From CAYPNP01 sp964412195 (lineage in GTDB: Bacteria; Acidobacteriota; JAAYUB01), in NCBI GenBank assembly GCA_964412195.1, contig CAYPNP010000006.1, positions 62,001 through 126,000 on the forward strand: a stretch of 64,000 bases of DNA, given 5' to 3'. Shown one piece after another: positions 1 through 7,897 of this stretch. The position numbers and the translations under genes are program-made. Position 1 is the stretch's first letter. The number at the start of each line of letters is the position of its first letter. Under the pieces are notes generated by a model. That model saw only the letters and a list, made by a program, of their open reading frames with translations. It did no database searches and was not told where the DNA came from.

Positions 1-168
1 GGCGCAGTTGTCGTAGGCCTGGTGCCGTGCTTCGGGGGGCATGAACCGGTGCCGCGGCACTTCCAGGAGGGCCTGGCGCACGGCGGGCAGGGTGACGGCC
101 CCTTCGCCCTCCAGCAGGTTCACCAGCTCGAGCCGGCGCTGCAGGAGCGCCCGTTCATCGGGCGTCAT
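1..168 (-). CDS. pcm: Protein-L-isoaspartate O-methyltransferase, N-terminal fragment (runs off left edge)
   Basis: The first 56 codons of a minus-strand gene are visible; the rest lies beyond base 1. The translation starts MTPDERALLQRRLELVNL and continues through VPRHRFMPPEARHQAYDN, which matches the N-terminal helix and the 'VPRHxFVP...AYxD' segment typical of PCMT enzymes. These enzymes methylate isoaspartyl residues in damaged proteins using SAM. The ATG (166-168) lies inside the 3' end of surE, overlapping it by 14 nt, which implies translational coupling. The surE-pcm order is the same as in many Proteobacteria. The SAM-binding core is not in the window, so the call rests on the N-terminus and the context. 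Confidence 0.75.
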   Translation of the reverse strand, partial: MTPDERALLQRRLELVNLLEGEGAVTLPAVRQALLEVPRHRFMPPEARHQAYDNCA

Positions 169-904
169 AGAGGCCCCGCAAGGTCTCGATGAAATCGTAG
201 GAAGTCGTGTCGCGGTGGAGCGGCGTGATGGAGACCCACCCGTGGGTCACCGCCCAGAAGTCGGTGTCGTCCGCGTTGTCCCACGAACTCTCGTCCTCGC
301 CGATCCAGTAGTACTTCTTGCCCCGGGGATCGTTGTTCTCGAAAAGGGAGCTGCGGGCGAACTTCCGGCTCAGGCGGGTGATGCGGGTGCCCTTCGGCGG
401 GCCGGCCGGGAAGTTGACGTTCAGGAAGATGCCCAGCGGGAGCGGGTTTTCCAGGCAGCGCCGGCAGATCTCCGCCGTCCGGTCGGCCCAGAAGGCGAAA
501 TCCATCTCCGCGTCGAATTTCAGGGAGAAGGCCGCGGCGGGGATGCCGTACATGGAGCCCTCGCGGGCGCCGGCGACCGTGCCGGAGTAGTTGACGTCGT
601 CGCCGAGATTGGAGCCGGCGTTGATCCCGGACACCACCAGGGTCGGGGGCCGGTCCAGGAGCTTGTTCATGGCCGCCAGGATGCAATCGGCGGGCGTCCC
701 ATCCACGCTGTACCAGCCGGCGGCGGTCTCCTGGATCCGCAGGGGCGTCTGGAGGGTCAGGCCGTGGCTGACGGCGCTCTTCTCCGAGGCCGGCGCCACG
801 ACCGTGACCCGGCCCAGGGCGGACAGGGCGCGGGCGGCCTCCCGGATGCCGGGCGCGCGGATCCCGTCGTCGTTGGTGAGCAGGATGTGAGTTTCGGCGG
901 TCAT
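155..904 (-). CDS. surE: 5'/3'-nucleotidase SurE
   Basis: A 249-residue survival protein SurE, a metal-dependent phosphatase acting on nucleoside monophosphates. The N-terminal ILLTNDDG motif carries the metal-binding Asp pair. SAVSHGLT and VVSGINAGSNLGDDVNYSGT are the other family signatures, the latter carrying the conserved Asn/Ser ligands. I start at the ATG at 904 (MTAETHILLTNDDG), which gives the usual short leader. An in-frame ATG at 919 (MISNPM) is possible, and neither has a strong Shine-Dalgarno. The gene lies 46 nt downstream of tRNA-Pro on the same strand and is followed by pcm, so a tRNA-surE-pcm transcript is likely. Confidence 0.95.
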   Translation of the reverse strand: MTAETHILLTNDDGIRAPGIREAARALSALGRVTVVAPASEKSAVSHGLTLQTPLRIQETAAGWYSVDGTPADCILAAMNKLLDRPPTLVVSGINAGSNLGDDVNYSGTVAGAREGSMYGIPAAAFSLKFDAEMDFAFWADRTAEICRRCLENPLPLGIFLNVNFPAGPPKGTRITRLSRKFARSSLFENNDPRGKKYYWIGEDESSWDNADDTDFWAVTHGWVSITPLHRDTTSYDFIETLRGLYDAR

Positions 905-950
905 GGGATTGCTGATCATGGGATGGCAAACATGGGGGAGATAAAAAAAA

Positions 951-1027
951 TGGTCGGGACGAGAGGATTTGAACCTCCGACCACACGCACCCCAAGCGTG
1001 TGCGCTACCAGGCTGCGCTACGTCCCG
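951..1027 (-). tRNA. tRNA-Pro (GGG)
   Basis: A 77-nt cloverleaf on the minus strand. The acceptor stem CGGGACG pairs with CGTCCCG, followed by the discriminator A and an encoded CCA. The D arm GCGC...GCGC, anticodon stem CACGC/GCGTG and T arm with GGTTCAAATCC are all visible. The seven-base anticodon loop TTGGGGT gives anticodon GGG, which reads CCC and CCU proline codons. Confidence 0.96.
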
Positions 1028-1065
1028 ACACTGGAAATCCAAATAACCCGGCCAAAAGAGGAGCC

Positions 1066-1094
1066 ATTACAGCACGAATCGGAATGCGCGTCAA
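1066..1094 (-). promoter_or_regulatory. Sigma70-type promoter for tRNA-Pro (and probably surE-pcm)
   Basis: On the minus strand TTGACG (1094-1089) and TGTAAT (1071-1066) are separated by 17 nt and lie about 40 nt upstream of the tRNA 5' end. The near-consensus boxes with ideal spacing make this a good housekeeping promoter candidate. Confidence 0.65.
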
Positions 1095-1097
1095 GGA

Positions 1098-1185
1098 GAA
1101 TTGCGAATTGCCAATTGCGGATTTGGGGGCTCGGGGCTCGGGGTTCGGGACTCGGGGCTCAGGACTCGGGGCTCGAGCCTGAAAT
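1098..1185. repeat. Tandem-word intergenic repeat (AATTGCG and GGGGCTC words)
   Basis: Two runs of degenerate tandem words lie between the tRNA promoter and the merR stop. About three AATTGC(G/C) words come first, then six to seven copies of GGGGCTC/GGGACTC/GGGTTC. The same two word types recur at 17430 and at 22030-22360. No complementary arm was seen here. A further stretch at 1208-1240 (GTGTGGTTCGAGTGGTTCGTGG) resembles the word run at 17472-17495. Confidence 0.7.
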
Positions 1186-1248
1186 TCACTGCTCTGGATT
1201 TCCTGCTTTCGTGTGGTTCGAGTGGTTCGTGGTCCTGACTCCGGATTG

Positions 1249-1776
1249 TCAGGAGCCGGGCTTCTTCTCCAGCTGCTCCAGGATCTGCTGCAGCTCGGCC
1301 CGGATCTCCCCCACGATCCGGGTGTCCGGGAACAGGGTCACCCCCATCGCGACCGGACCCTGGTGCCCCGCTTGCGATCCCAGGCCGGCCGGACCGGTCG
1401 GGCCGGAAGCTGGAGGGGGCGGCGCCGCCTTGGGGGCGGGCGCGGGCCTGGCCGGTTCGGGGGGACGGGCGAGCCCCTCGCGGATCTTCTTCCGGGCGCC
1501 GCTGATGGTGAACCCCTCCTCGTAGAGGAGCCGGCGGATGGTCAGGATCAGGTCGATGTCCTTGGGGCGGTACACCCGCTGGCCAGCGCTGTTTTTGACC
1601 GGCTTCAGGCTGGGGAACTCGGTTTCCCAATATCGCAGCACGTGGGGCGGGATATCGGCGATCTCGCAGACCTCGCCGATCTTGTAGAAGAGCTTCTTGG
1701 GATAGGAATCCTGCCACTCCTTCCCGGCCGTGTCGCGGGGGCGGGCGGAAAGGTGCGGTTTGCGGTTATTCTCCAT
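1249..1776 (-). CDS. MerR-family transcriptional regulator
   Basis: A 175-residue DNA-binding regulator. Residues of about 25-95 form the winged-helix MerR domain: KLFYKIGEVCEIADIPPHVL, then RYWETEFP, then the wing NSAGQRVYRPKDIDLI. The C-terminal half is an Ala/Pro-rich linker followed by a short helix (RAELQQILEQLEKK) that may dimerise. No cysteine metal site typical of MerR/CueR is seen, so the ligand is unknown. The ATG at 1776 has a GGGGAG ribosome-binding site and overlaps the end of the upstream IHF/HU gene by 11 nt. The pairing of an ihfA-like gene with this small MerR protein is common in Gram-negative bacteria. Confidence 0.88.
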   Translation of the reverse strand: MENNRKPHLSARPRDTAGKEWQDSYPKKLFYKIGEVCEIADIPPHVLRYWETEFPSLKPVKNSAGQRVYRPKDIDLILTIRRLLYEEGFTISGARKKIREGLARPPEPARPAPAPKAAPPPPASGPTGPAGLGSQAGHQGPVAMGVTLFPDTRIVGEIRAELQQILEQLEKKPGS

Positions 1777-2050
1777 CGCCCTCTCCCCCCCAGCCCTTGC
1801 GGGAGACGTGGAATACGACCGACTGCCGCGGGGCCACCGCCACCGGCTGGCCGGTCCGGGGATGCTTGCCGCTCTTGCCCTTCCGACGCACCACCTGGAA
1901 TACCCCAAATCCCTGGAGCTTGACCTTCTGCCCCTGGACCAGGGCCTCCTTGATGAGCTGGAAGACGGTGTTCACCACGGTCTCGGCTTCCTGGCGGGTG
2001 AGGCCGCCGTGCGCCTCGTAGACCCTGTCTTCGATTCCGGATCTTTTCAT
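1766..2050 (-). CDS. HU/IHF-family nucleoid protein (IHF alpha-like)
   Basis: A 94-residue histone-like DNA-bending protein. It has the N-terminal helical dimerisation part (LTRQEAETVVNTVFQLIKEA), the beta-core GFGVFQVVRRKGKSGKHPRTG and the DNA-contacting arm with TGQPVAVAPRQSVVFHVS. The conserved Pro in the arm (after the TG turn) is replaced in register by V-A-V-A-P. Context (upstream of a MerR gene) and sequence favour the IHF alpha branch over HU, but a subunit assignment needs a tree. A strong promoter lies 51 nt upstream of the start. Confidence 0.9.
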   Translation of the reverse strand: MKRSGIEDRVYEAHGGLTRQEAETVVNTVFQLIKEALVQGQKVKLQGFGVFQVVRRKGKSGKHPRTGQPVAVAPRQSVVFHVSRKGWGGEGDGE

Positions 2051-2100
2051 AAAATTATCCAGATATCATGAGGGTTTATAAGAAGTTTCCTCAATTCAGG

Positions 2101-2129
2101 ATGATAGAAGAGGTTTTAACTTTTGTCAA
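2101..2129 (-). promoter_or_regulatory. Sigma70 promoter for the ihf-merR operon
   Basis: On the minus strand TTGACA (2129-2124) is followed after 17 nt by TATCAT (2106-2101). This is a near-perfect housekeeping promoter about 50 nt upstream of the ihf start. The surrounding DNA is clearly more AT-rich than the genes. Confidence 0.75.
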
Positions 2130-2156
2130 GCTTCACTGCAGCCCTGGTGGTAGATG

Positions 2157-2250
2157 GAAGTCGGGAGACGGGAGATGGGAGATGGGAGATGGGAGACAAT
2201 AGACCGGTCACCGGTCACCGGTCCCCGGTCATCGGTCCCCGGTCATCTCC
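2157..2250. repeat. Tandem-word repeat running into the der stop codon
   Basis: The first part holds GGGAGA(C/T) words (about five copies, 2163-2198). The second holds ACCGGTC/CCCCGGTCATC words (2203-2250). The der stop codon (2243-2245) is part of a CCGGTCATC word, so the array overlaps the gene's 3' end. ACCGGT is itself palindromic, so the second block can form small hairpins. Confidence 0.7.
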
Positions 2251-3574
2251 CGGAGCCGGCACGCTGGCGCAGCAAGATCGGGTTGGCGTAGAACTCGAAC
2301 GCCTCGCGGAGCTGGTTCACCACGAACCGCTCCTCGGAGAAATGGAGCTTCCCCTTCTTGACGAACAGGAGGAACGTGGGCGGGGCCACCTTGATCTGGG
2401 TCAGGTACTTCACCCCGAGGTTGACCTGGGACAGGCCGCCGACCTGCCGCCGGGCCAGCATGTCATGGAAGAACTGGTTGAGCCGGCCGGTGCCGATCCG
2501 CATGTAGCGGTGCTCGTGGGCCTTGCGGAGCAGCGGGAAGAGCTTCTGCACCCCCTTGCCGGTCTTGGCCGAGAAGAACGCTACCGGGGCGTAGTCGAGG
2601 AACCGCACCTTGCGGGCCAGCTCCGAACGGATCTCCTCGGCGGTCCGTCCGGCGGACTTCAGGAGGTCCGCCTTGTTCACCCCCAGGATGAGCGCGGTCC
2701 CGGTCTCCAGCGCGTAGCCGGCGATGGCCGCGTCCAGGTGGGTGACGCCCTCCACCGGATCCAGCAGCAGGATCGCGATGTCGGCCTGCTCCATGTGCTT
2801 GCGGGCCAGCACCACGCTCAGCTTCTCGGCCATCAGGTGGGTCTTGCCCTTGCGGCGGATGCCGGCGGTGTCCACCAGCCGGTACCGGACGCCGTCCACG
2901 TCCAGGGTCGTGTCCACGGCGTCCCGTGTGGTGCCGGGGATCTCGCTGACGATGACGCGCTCGGCCCCCACCAGGGCGTTGACCAGCGAGGATTTCCCCA
3001 CGTTGGGCCGGCCGATGACCGCCACGCGGATCTCCTCCGCGGCGGGAGCTTCCGCCTCGATGGCGGCCGGGAAATCACGGGTGAGATCCTCCAGCATCTC
3101 CCCCAGGCCCTGCTGGTGCTCCGCGGAGACGGGATAGACGTGCTCGGCCCCCAGCTCGTAGAAAGAGAACGCATTCCCCTCCAGCTTGGGGGTGTCCACC
3201 TTGTTGGCCAGAACCAGGAAGCGCTTGCCCGACTTCTGGAGCAGGCGGTGGATCTCGGCATCCAGGGGATGAAAACCTTCCCGGCTGTCCACGATGAAGA
3301 GCACCGTCTCCGCCTCGGCGATGGCCACGGAGGCCTGCTTCAGGATTTCCTTCGGGATCTGCTCCTCGTCGTCGGGGAGCAACCCGCCGGTGTCCACCAG
3401 GACGAAACGCCGGCCCTGCCATTCCACGTCGTGGTAAATCCGGTCGCGCGTGATGCCCGGCTCGTCGCCGACGATGGCGCGCCGGCGCCCGACGATCGTG
3501 TTGAACAGGGTGGATTTGCCGACGTTGGGGCGGCCGACGATGGCGACGATGGGCAGGAAGGTTTCATTTTTCAT
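2243..3574 (-). CDS. der: Ribosome-assembly GTPase Der (EngA)
   Basis: A 443-residue tandem GTPase needed for 50S subunit maturation. The first G domain has VGRPNVGKSTLF (G1), DEPGITRD, DTGG and NKVD. The second has IGRPNVGKSSLV, PGTTRDAVD, DTAGI and NKAD. The C-terminal KH-like domain (about residues 350-435) follows. The length is normal for the family. The ATG at 3574 directly precedes KNETFLPIVAIVGRPNVGK. An upstream in-frame ATG adds only a non-conserved leader. The gene is the last of the minus-strand run argS, two exported proteins, der. Confidence 0.97.
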   Translation of the reverse strand: MKNETFLPIVAIVGRPNVGKSTLFNTIVGRRRAIVGDEPGITRDRIYHDVEWQGRRFVLVDTGGLLPDDEEQIPKEILKQASVAIAEAETVLFIVDSREGFHPLDAEIHRLLQKSGKRFLVLANKVDTPKLEGNAFSFYELGAEHVYPVSAEHQQGLGEMLEDLTRDFPAAIEAEAPAAEEIRVAVIGRPNVGKSSLVNALVGAERVIVSEIPGTTRDAVDTTLDVDGVRYRLVDTAGIRRKGKTHLMAEKLSVVLARKHMEQADIAILLLDPVEGVTHLDAAIAGYALETGTALILGVNKADLLKSAGRTAEEIRSELARKVRFLDYAPVAFFSAKTGKGVQKLFPLLRKAHEHRYMRIGTGRLNQFFHDMLARRQVGGLSQVNLGVKYLTQIKVAPPTFLLFVKKGKLHFSEERFVVNQLREAFEFYANPILLRQRAGSGR

Positions 3575-3612
3575 GGCGGTTATTGAATTCCAGTGGAGGA
3601 TTGGGCGGTGCG

Positions 3613-4152
3613 TCACCGCCGGGCGTCTATCTGCTCCATTCCCTTGGCCGCCCCGTCCATGGCCTTGCGAGTCAGGTCCTGGGCTTGATCCAGGGCGTCC
3701 CGGGCCTCGGGCTCCGGCTTCCAGATGTTCAGCAGCGAGTCCATCTGGGCCAGGTAGGCGGCACCCTTCTTCTTCAGCTTGGAGAGCGTCGAGTACATCG
3801 TCGGTCCCTTGTTCCAGGCGAACCCGTCATCGATCATGTACAGGAGCTGGCGGAGCACTTTGTGGTACTCCTGCAGCATTCGGACATCGGAGTCCTCGGC
3901 CAGGTCACCCAACCACTTGTCCTTCTTCAGGTACTCCCCCCACTTGGCCTTGACGGCGTCCCGGTGGTGGTATTCCAGCACCGTGAGCCGGCGCTCCATC
4001 ACCCGGAAGAGGACGTTGGCCCGGGCCTCCAGCCCCTCCGCCTCCCGGAAGACGGTGTCCTCGTGCTCCAGCAGGTAGTCGTCCCCCCGCCCCTGGGCCG
4101 CCACCAGCGCCCCGGCGGCGAAGCAGAGGATGAGGCAAAGCCGGCGCCTCAT
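3613..4152 (-). CDS. Exported protein of unknown function
   Basis: A 179-residue protein. It begins with a classical Sec signal peptide (MRRRLCLILCFAAGALVAAQ), cleavage being likely around residue 21-24. The mature part is charged and predicted to be mostly helical, with no recognised domain (for example RVMERRLTVLEYHHRDAV and YHKVLRQLLYMIDDGFAW). I do not recognise the family. The ATG at 4152 overlaps the stop of the upstream lipoprotein gene (ATGA), so the two are translationally coupled and probably act together in the periplasm. An apparent 68-residue N-terminal extension is only the upstream gene read in another frame. Confidence 0.7.
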   Translation of the reverse strand: MRRRLCLILCFAAGALVAAQGRGDDYLLEHEDTVFREAEGLEARANVLFRVMERRLTVLEYHHRDAVKAKWGEYLKKDKWLGDLAEDSDVRMLQEYHKVLRQLLYMIDDGFAWNKGPTMYSTLSKLKKKGAAYLAQMDSLLNIWKPEPEARDALDQAQDLTRKAMDGAAKGMEQIDARR

Positions 4153-4628
4153 GCTCCCTCCTGGTCCAGGTGATTGATGAAGTTGAAGAGCTGGCGGCGC
4201 CCGTAGGTCAGCTTGCGCAGCGGCGGGTCGAGTTTCTCCCGCCACGCCAGGGGCAGCGCCCGCTGCATCCCGGTCAGCAGGCTGATCTGCTCGCGGAGTG
4301 AGATTTCGAATTTCCGGAGCTGCTTGTTGTTGCGCAGCTTGTCGTTCCCGGTGCAAGTCCGGATGTCCTCCAGCACGTAATCCATCACGGCCTCGAGATC
4401 GGCCGCGGTCGCGGCCATCTTCTGGTAGTTCAGCATCTGGATCTCGTGCTGCAGCTGGTCGCCGTAACGGTCGAGGACCCCGTCGAAGATCTTGATCCGG
4501 GCCACGACGGACGATTGCCGCAGCTTGTTGACCTCATCGTAGGTCAGGATGCGGAAGTCGTAATCCCGTCCGCAGGCGGCGGCCGTCATCGCCAGCACCA
4601 GCAACAGCCATCCGAAGCGGCGCTTCAT
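4149..4628 (-). CDS. Putative lipoprotein of unknown function
   Basis: A 159-residue protein with an N-terminal export signal MKRRFGWLLLVLAMTAAACG. The AAAC-G stretch resembles a lipobox, so lipid attachment at Cys19 is likely although the -3 residue is Ala rather than Leu. The remainder is helical and charged. I see no known domain. It follows argS with only 2 nt between them and overlaps the next exported gene by 4 nt, so it forms an argS-lipoprotein-exported protein transcription unit. The co-occurrence with argS is probably only positional. Confidence 0.7.
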   Translation of the reverse strand: MKRRFGWLLLVLAMTAAACGRDYDFRILTYDEVNKLRQSSVVARIKIFDGVLDRYGDQLQHEIQMLNYQKMAATAADLEAVMDYVLEDIRTCTGNDKLRNNKQLRKFEISLREQISLLTGMQRALPLAWREKLDPPLRKLTYGRRQLFNFINHLDQEGA

Positions 4629-4630
4629 GA

Positions 4631-6595
4631 TTACATCCGTTCCGGCAGTGGAATCCCCAGAATGTCCATTCCCTTGCGGATTCCCTGGAAATAGATGTCT
4701 ACCACCGCCAGCAGGAGCAGCCGGCGCGAGACATCTTCTTCTCCGATGATGCGATGCTTGTTGTAAAAGTTTGAAAATCTCTGCGTCAATCCATAGAGAT
4801 ACCGGGCAAAGGTGGAGATCTCCTGGCTGACGAGGCTCACCCGGGCGACATCCCGCATCTTGAGCACCTGCGAGAGCAGCTCCCAGACGTCCCCGGGGAT
4901 CTCCTGGGGCGGCGCCTCGAGGAGCGCCGCCCAGGGCGCGGCCGCTTCTCCCTCCCCGCCGCCGTAAACCTGGCGGTATTTCTGCAGGATGTTCCGGGCC
5001 CGCACGGCGGAGTACTGCAGGTACGGCCCGGTCTCGCCGTCGAAATTGAGGCAATCTTCGAAATCAAAGACGATCAGGGCGTTGCGCGAGAACTTGAGCA
5101 TGAAATAGCGGATCGCGCCCACGGCGATCTGACGGGCGATCCGATCCATGGCCGCGGTCTCCAGGTCCGGGTTGCGCTTCGCCACTTCAGCCCGCGCATC
5201 CTTCTGGAGCCGGTCCAGCAGGTCGTCGGCCTTCACCCCCAACCCGCGCCGGCCGCTCACTTCCACGTGGGCGCGCTGTTTCTCCTCGTCGGAAAGCCCG
5301 AAGCCCAGCTCCAGCGCGCAGCGGGGAGAGAGTGCGACCATTTCGTACGCGAAGTGGATGCTGCGCGACGCCTCCAGGTCGTGTCCGAGCCGCCGGATGC
5401 CCTCGAAGACCACGTTCTGGGTGTAGGCCTGGCGGGCGTCGATGACGTTGAAGACCCACTGGCCGCTGCCGAAGCCGGGGGCCGGCCGGCCGGCGGGCGC
5501 GGGCTCGGACGCCGTGCACCACACGACGTGCCCGTCGGGGTACTCGCGGAAGGGGTGGTAGAAGAAATCCCGCCCGAGCTTCCCCAGCTTCCAGAGCTGG
5601 TAGGCGATGTCCTTGCCGGTGTAGGTGACGGTGCCGTTGGAACGGACGATGATCTTCACGTCCTCCTGGCCGTCCTTTTCGTACTTCATCACCCAGCAGC
5701 CGCGGTTCGGCCCGTCATCCTCGAATGTCACCGCGCCGCGGGCCTTGAGCAGCTCGAAGGCGGAATTCCAGAAATGCAGGTGGAGGATGTCGCTTTCCCG
5801 CGGCAGCACGTCGTAGCGGACGTCCAGGCGCTCCATGGTGTCGAGGTGGCATCCGACGATGCGCGTGGCGACGTGCTCGGCCAGGGCGGCCGCCTCGCCT
5901 TCGCCCTCTTCGATCTGCTTGAGCACTTCGAAACGGAGCTTCCGGTTCTCCTCCGACTGCTCGTAGAAGCCCGCCACCCGGGCGTACAGATCCCAGCAGT
6001 AGTAATCGAACTTGCCCGGGATTGCCTTCACCTGCTCCAGGCTCATTTTCTCGATGAACAGGAAGCCGACCACGACGTCGGCCACCTGGACGCCGGTATT
6101 GTCGATGTAGTTCTGCACCTCGACCTGCTTGCCGTTGGCCTGCATCAGGCGCACCAGCCCGTCGCCGAGGACGGTGTTGCGGAGGTGCCCCACGTGGGCC
6201 GCCTTGTTCGGATTGATGTTGGTGTGCTCGACGATGTACTTGTCGCCGTCCGGCTCGAAGGGCATCCAGAGCGGTTCCTGCTTCAGACGGGCGAGGGATC
6301 GCTGGAGCACCGCCCAGGTGTCGAGGTACATATTGATATAGCCGCCGCCGGCGATCTCCACTTTGCGGACGTCCCGCGGAAGGGGGAACTTCTCCACGAA
6401 CTGCGCCGCGATCTGGGCGGGGCCGCGCCGCAGCAGCTTGGCCAGCTCAAACGGGAAGGCGAAAGAGAAGTCGCCGAACTCCGGCCGGGCGGGGTACTGG
6501 ACATTCACGCGGTACTGGCCTTCGGTGATGCCGAATGCGTCGGCCAGCGTCTGCTGGACCTGCCGGGCGATGGCCTGCTTGAGCTCGTAAATCAT
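4631..6595 (-). CDS. argS: Arginyl-tRNA synthetase
   Basis: A 654-residue class Ia synthetase that charges tRNA-Arg. The N-terminal Arg-tRNA synthetase domain (FGDFSFAFPFELAKLL) is followed by the HIGH-type motif AAHVGHLRNTVLGD, then the catalytic core with YIDNTGVQVADV. The KMSKS-equivalent loop is degenerate (EVSGRRGLGVKADDLLD), as is normal for ArgRS. The anticodon-binding domain (GPYLQYSAVRARNIL to the end) closes the protein. It is longer than the common 550-590 residue form because of an insertion around residues 270-330. The ATG at 6595 starts MIYELKQAIARQ. Confidence 0.97.
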   Translation of the reverse strand: MIYELKQAIARQVQQTLADAFGITEGQYRVNVQYPARPEFGDFSFAFPFELAKLLRRGPAQIAAQFVEKFPLPRDVRKVEIAGGGYINMYLDTWAVLQRSLARLKQEPLWMPFEPDGDKYIVEHTNINPNKAAHVGHLRNTVLGDGLVRLMQANGKQVEVQNYIDNTGVQVADVVVGFLFIEKMSLEQVKAIPGKFDYYCWDLYARVAGFYEQSEENRKLRFEVLKQIEEGEGEAAALAEHVATRIVGCHLDTMERLDVRYDVLPRESDILHLHFWNSAFELLKARGAVTFEDDGPNRGCWVMKYEKDGQEDVKIIVRSNGTVTYTGKDIAYQLWKLGKLGRDFFYHPFREYPDGHVVWCTASEPAPAGRPAPGFGSGQWVFNVIDARQAYTQNVVFEGIRRLGHDLEASRSIHFAYEMVALSPRCALELGFGLSDEEKQRAHVEVSGRRGLGVKADDLLDRLQKDARAEVAKRNPDLETAAMDRIARQIAVGAIRYFMLKFSRNALIVFDFEDCLNFDGETGPYLQYSAVRARNILQKYRQVYGGGEGEAAAPWAALLEAPPQEIPGDVWELLSQVLKMRDVARVSLVSQEISTFARYLYGLTQRFSNFYNKHRIIGEEDVSRRLLLLAVVDIYFQGIRKGMDILGIPLPERM

Positions 6596-6894
6596 TGTCG
6601 TCCTTACATCCGGGGACCGGACACGGGAATTTCGAGAACCCGCGGGCGGGGTGCTCGCGTTCCATTGTAATCGGCAAATCGAAAATGGCAATCCCAAAAC
6701 CGGGGGACCAGACAAGGGAAGCATTCCAATCCATCGGGGTCGGAATCGGAATTGGGATCGGCCTCGACTCGTGAATCGATACCGCTGCCGGCACGATTCC
6801 GAGCACGAGTACGAGTACGATTACGATCGACGAGTACGATCGGTCGCCGGTCACCGGTCACCGGTCAATCGTCGAGCACGAGTACAAAGGGAGG
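6596..6894. repeat. Intergenic word-repeat region between argS and its upstream neighbour
   Basis: No gene is seen. The region contains GGGGACC words (6607-6715), TCGGAAT/TCGGGGT words (6730-6765), ACGAGTACG/ACGATTACG words (6798-6842) and ACCGGTC words (6843-6868). The words on the left (TCGG-AATCGG) and right (GATTCCGAGCACGAGTACG) are partly complementary, so a weak fold-back is possible. The block lies directly 3' of the gene at 6895-7641. Confidence 0.65.
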
Positions 6895-7641
6895 TTACAG
6901 GCGGCGGGAGATCTTCAGCTTCAGTTCGTCGGTTCCGAATTCCGAGGAGGCCTGCACCAGGATGGCGGCCTGCCCCATGGAAAACTCCGGGATGATGATG
7001 TTGAGGGTGTACACGCCGTTCTTGTCGGTGCGACCGGTGTACACCGCGGGCCGGAACGTCATGCCGATGACCTTGATGATCACCTTGGAATCCGGCAACG
7101 GCTGGCTGGTGATGGCGTCCTTGGTGTAGACCCGCAGCACCGCGGGCTGGCCGGAGACGATCTCCGTGCCGGCCACCACCTCCACCTTGAGTTTCTTGGG
7201 CTTGGCTTCCTTCTGGATGAACTTCTGGAGCAGGGCGTTGAGCGAGACGTCGATCTCCTCCTCGATGGCCTGGACGGACTGCTTGATCTCCTCCTCCATC
7301 TCGGCCATGCCGGCCACCTTGACCGCCGCCTCCTTGTCGTCCTTGCGGCTTTCCTTCTCCAGCCGCTCGGCCTCTTCGACCTTCTTGCGGAGCTGTTCCA
7401 GCTTGCCCGCCTGGATGATCCGCATGATGGTCTTGTGCTGGTCGTTCATCAAGGACTTGATCTTGCTCTCCTCGTAACCGTCCACCAGGAGGTGGTCATA
7501 ACTGGTCTTCTTGGACAGCAGGATGGCCCCACCCTTGAACACGTGGGTGATGATCTTCTTGGTGTCGATCCCCATGTCCTCGGTCTGGACATGGTAGGGA
7601 ACCCCCCCGTACGGCACCTCGGTGTTGTAGCCAGTGATCAT
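6895..7641 (-). CDS. Conserved protein with N-terminal 'YHVQTED' domain, coiled coil and C-terminal Ig-like domain
   Basis: A 248-residue protein. Residues 1-70 contain MITGYNTEVPYGGVPYHVQT with EDMG...HVFKGGAILLSKKTSY, a conserved N-terminal module I have seen in Acidobacteria and deltaproteobacterial proteins of unknown role. Residues of about 75-150 are strongly charged and probably a coiled coil (LEQLRKKVEEAERLEKESRK). The C-terminal 95 residues form a beta-rich carboxypeptidase-regulatory/Ig-like domain (VLRVYTKDAITSQPLPDSKV). There is no signal peptide, so it is probably cytoplasmic. The ATG at 7641 begins the conserved block; upstream sequence in frame is not conserved-looking. Confidence 0.75.
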   Translation of the reverse strand: MITGYNTEVPYGGVPYHVQTEDMGIDTKKIITHVFKGGAILLSKKTSYDHLLVDGYEESKIKSLMNDQHKTIMRIIQAGKLEQLRKKVEEAERLEKESRKDDKEAAVKVAGMAEMEEEIKQSVQAIEEEIDVSLNALLQKFIQKEAKPKKLKVEVVAGTEIVSGQPAVLRVYTKDAITSQPLPDSKVIIKVIGMTFRPAVYTGRTDKNGVYTLNIIIPEFSMGQAAILVQASSEFGTDELKLKISRRL

Positions 7642-7798
7642 TCTCGGCCTTCTCCGGTTCCCCCCTCTTATATACCATTCGAGGGCCTCCCGCAACGTGA
7701 AAATTGGGAACCGGGACCTCTCGCCCGCGGCAGGGGAGGGCCCGTCCGCCGGGATCCCCGCCGAGCCGGGATCGCACACCCCGCGGAGGAGAAACCTC

Positions 7799-7828
7799 TT
7801 GACAAATCGGCTGGAATTCTATTTTAAT
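7799..7828 (+). promoter_or_regulatory. Candidate promoter for nuoJKLMN
   Basis: TTGACA (7799-7804) is followed by TATTTT (7820-7825, 15-nt gap) or TTTAAT (7823-7828, 18-nt gap). This AT-rich patch lies about 70 nt upstream of nuoJ and starts right after a GC-rich stretch. The -35 box is perfect; the -10 box is ambiguous. Confidence 0.5.
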
Positions 7829-7897
7829 GCCACTTTACAAAGGATTGAGAAATCGAGGGTTTCCAATCCTCTCGAAGCAGCTCCAGCAAAGGTGGAT

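Noticed and set aside
41..1525. Plus-strand 494-codon frame opposite surE, tRNA-Pro and merR
   Set aside because: It crosses a tRNA and two conserved genes on the other strand and reads through the word repeats.
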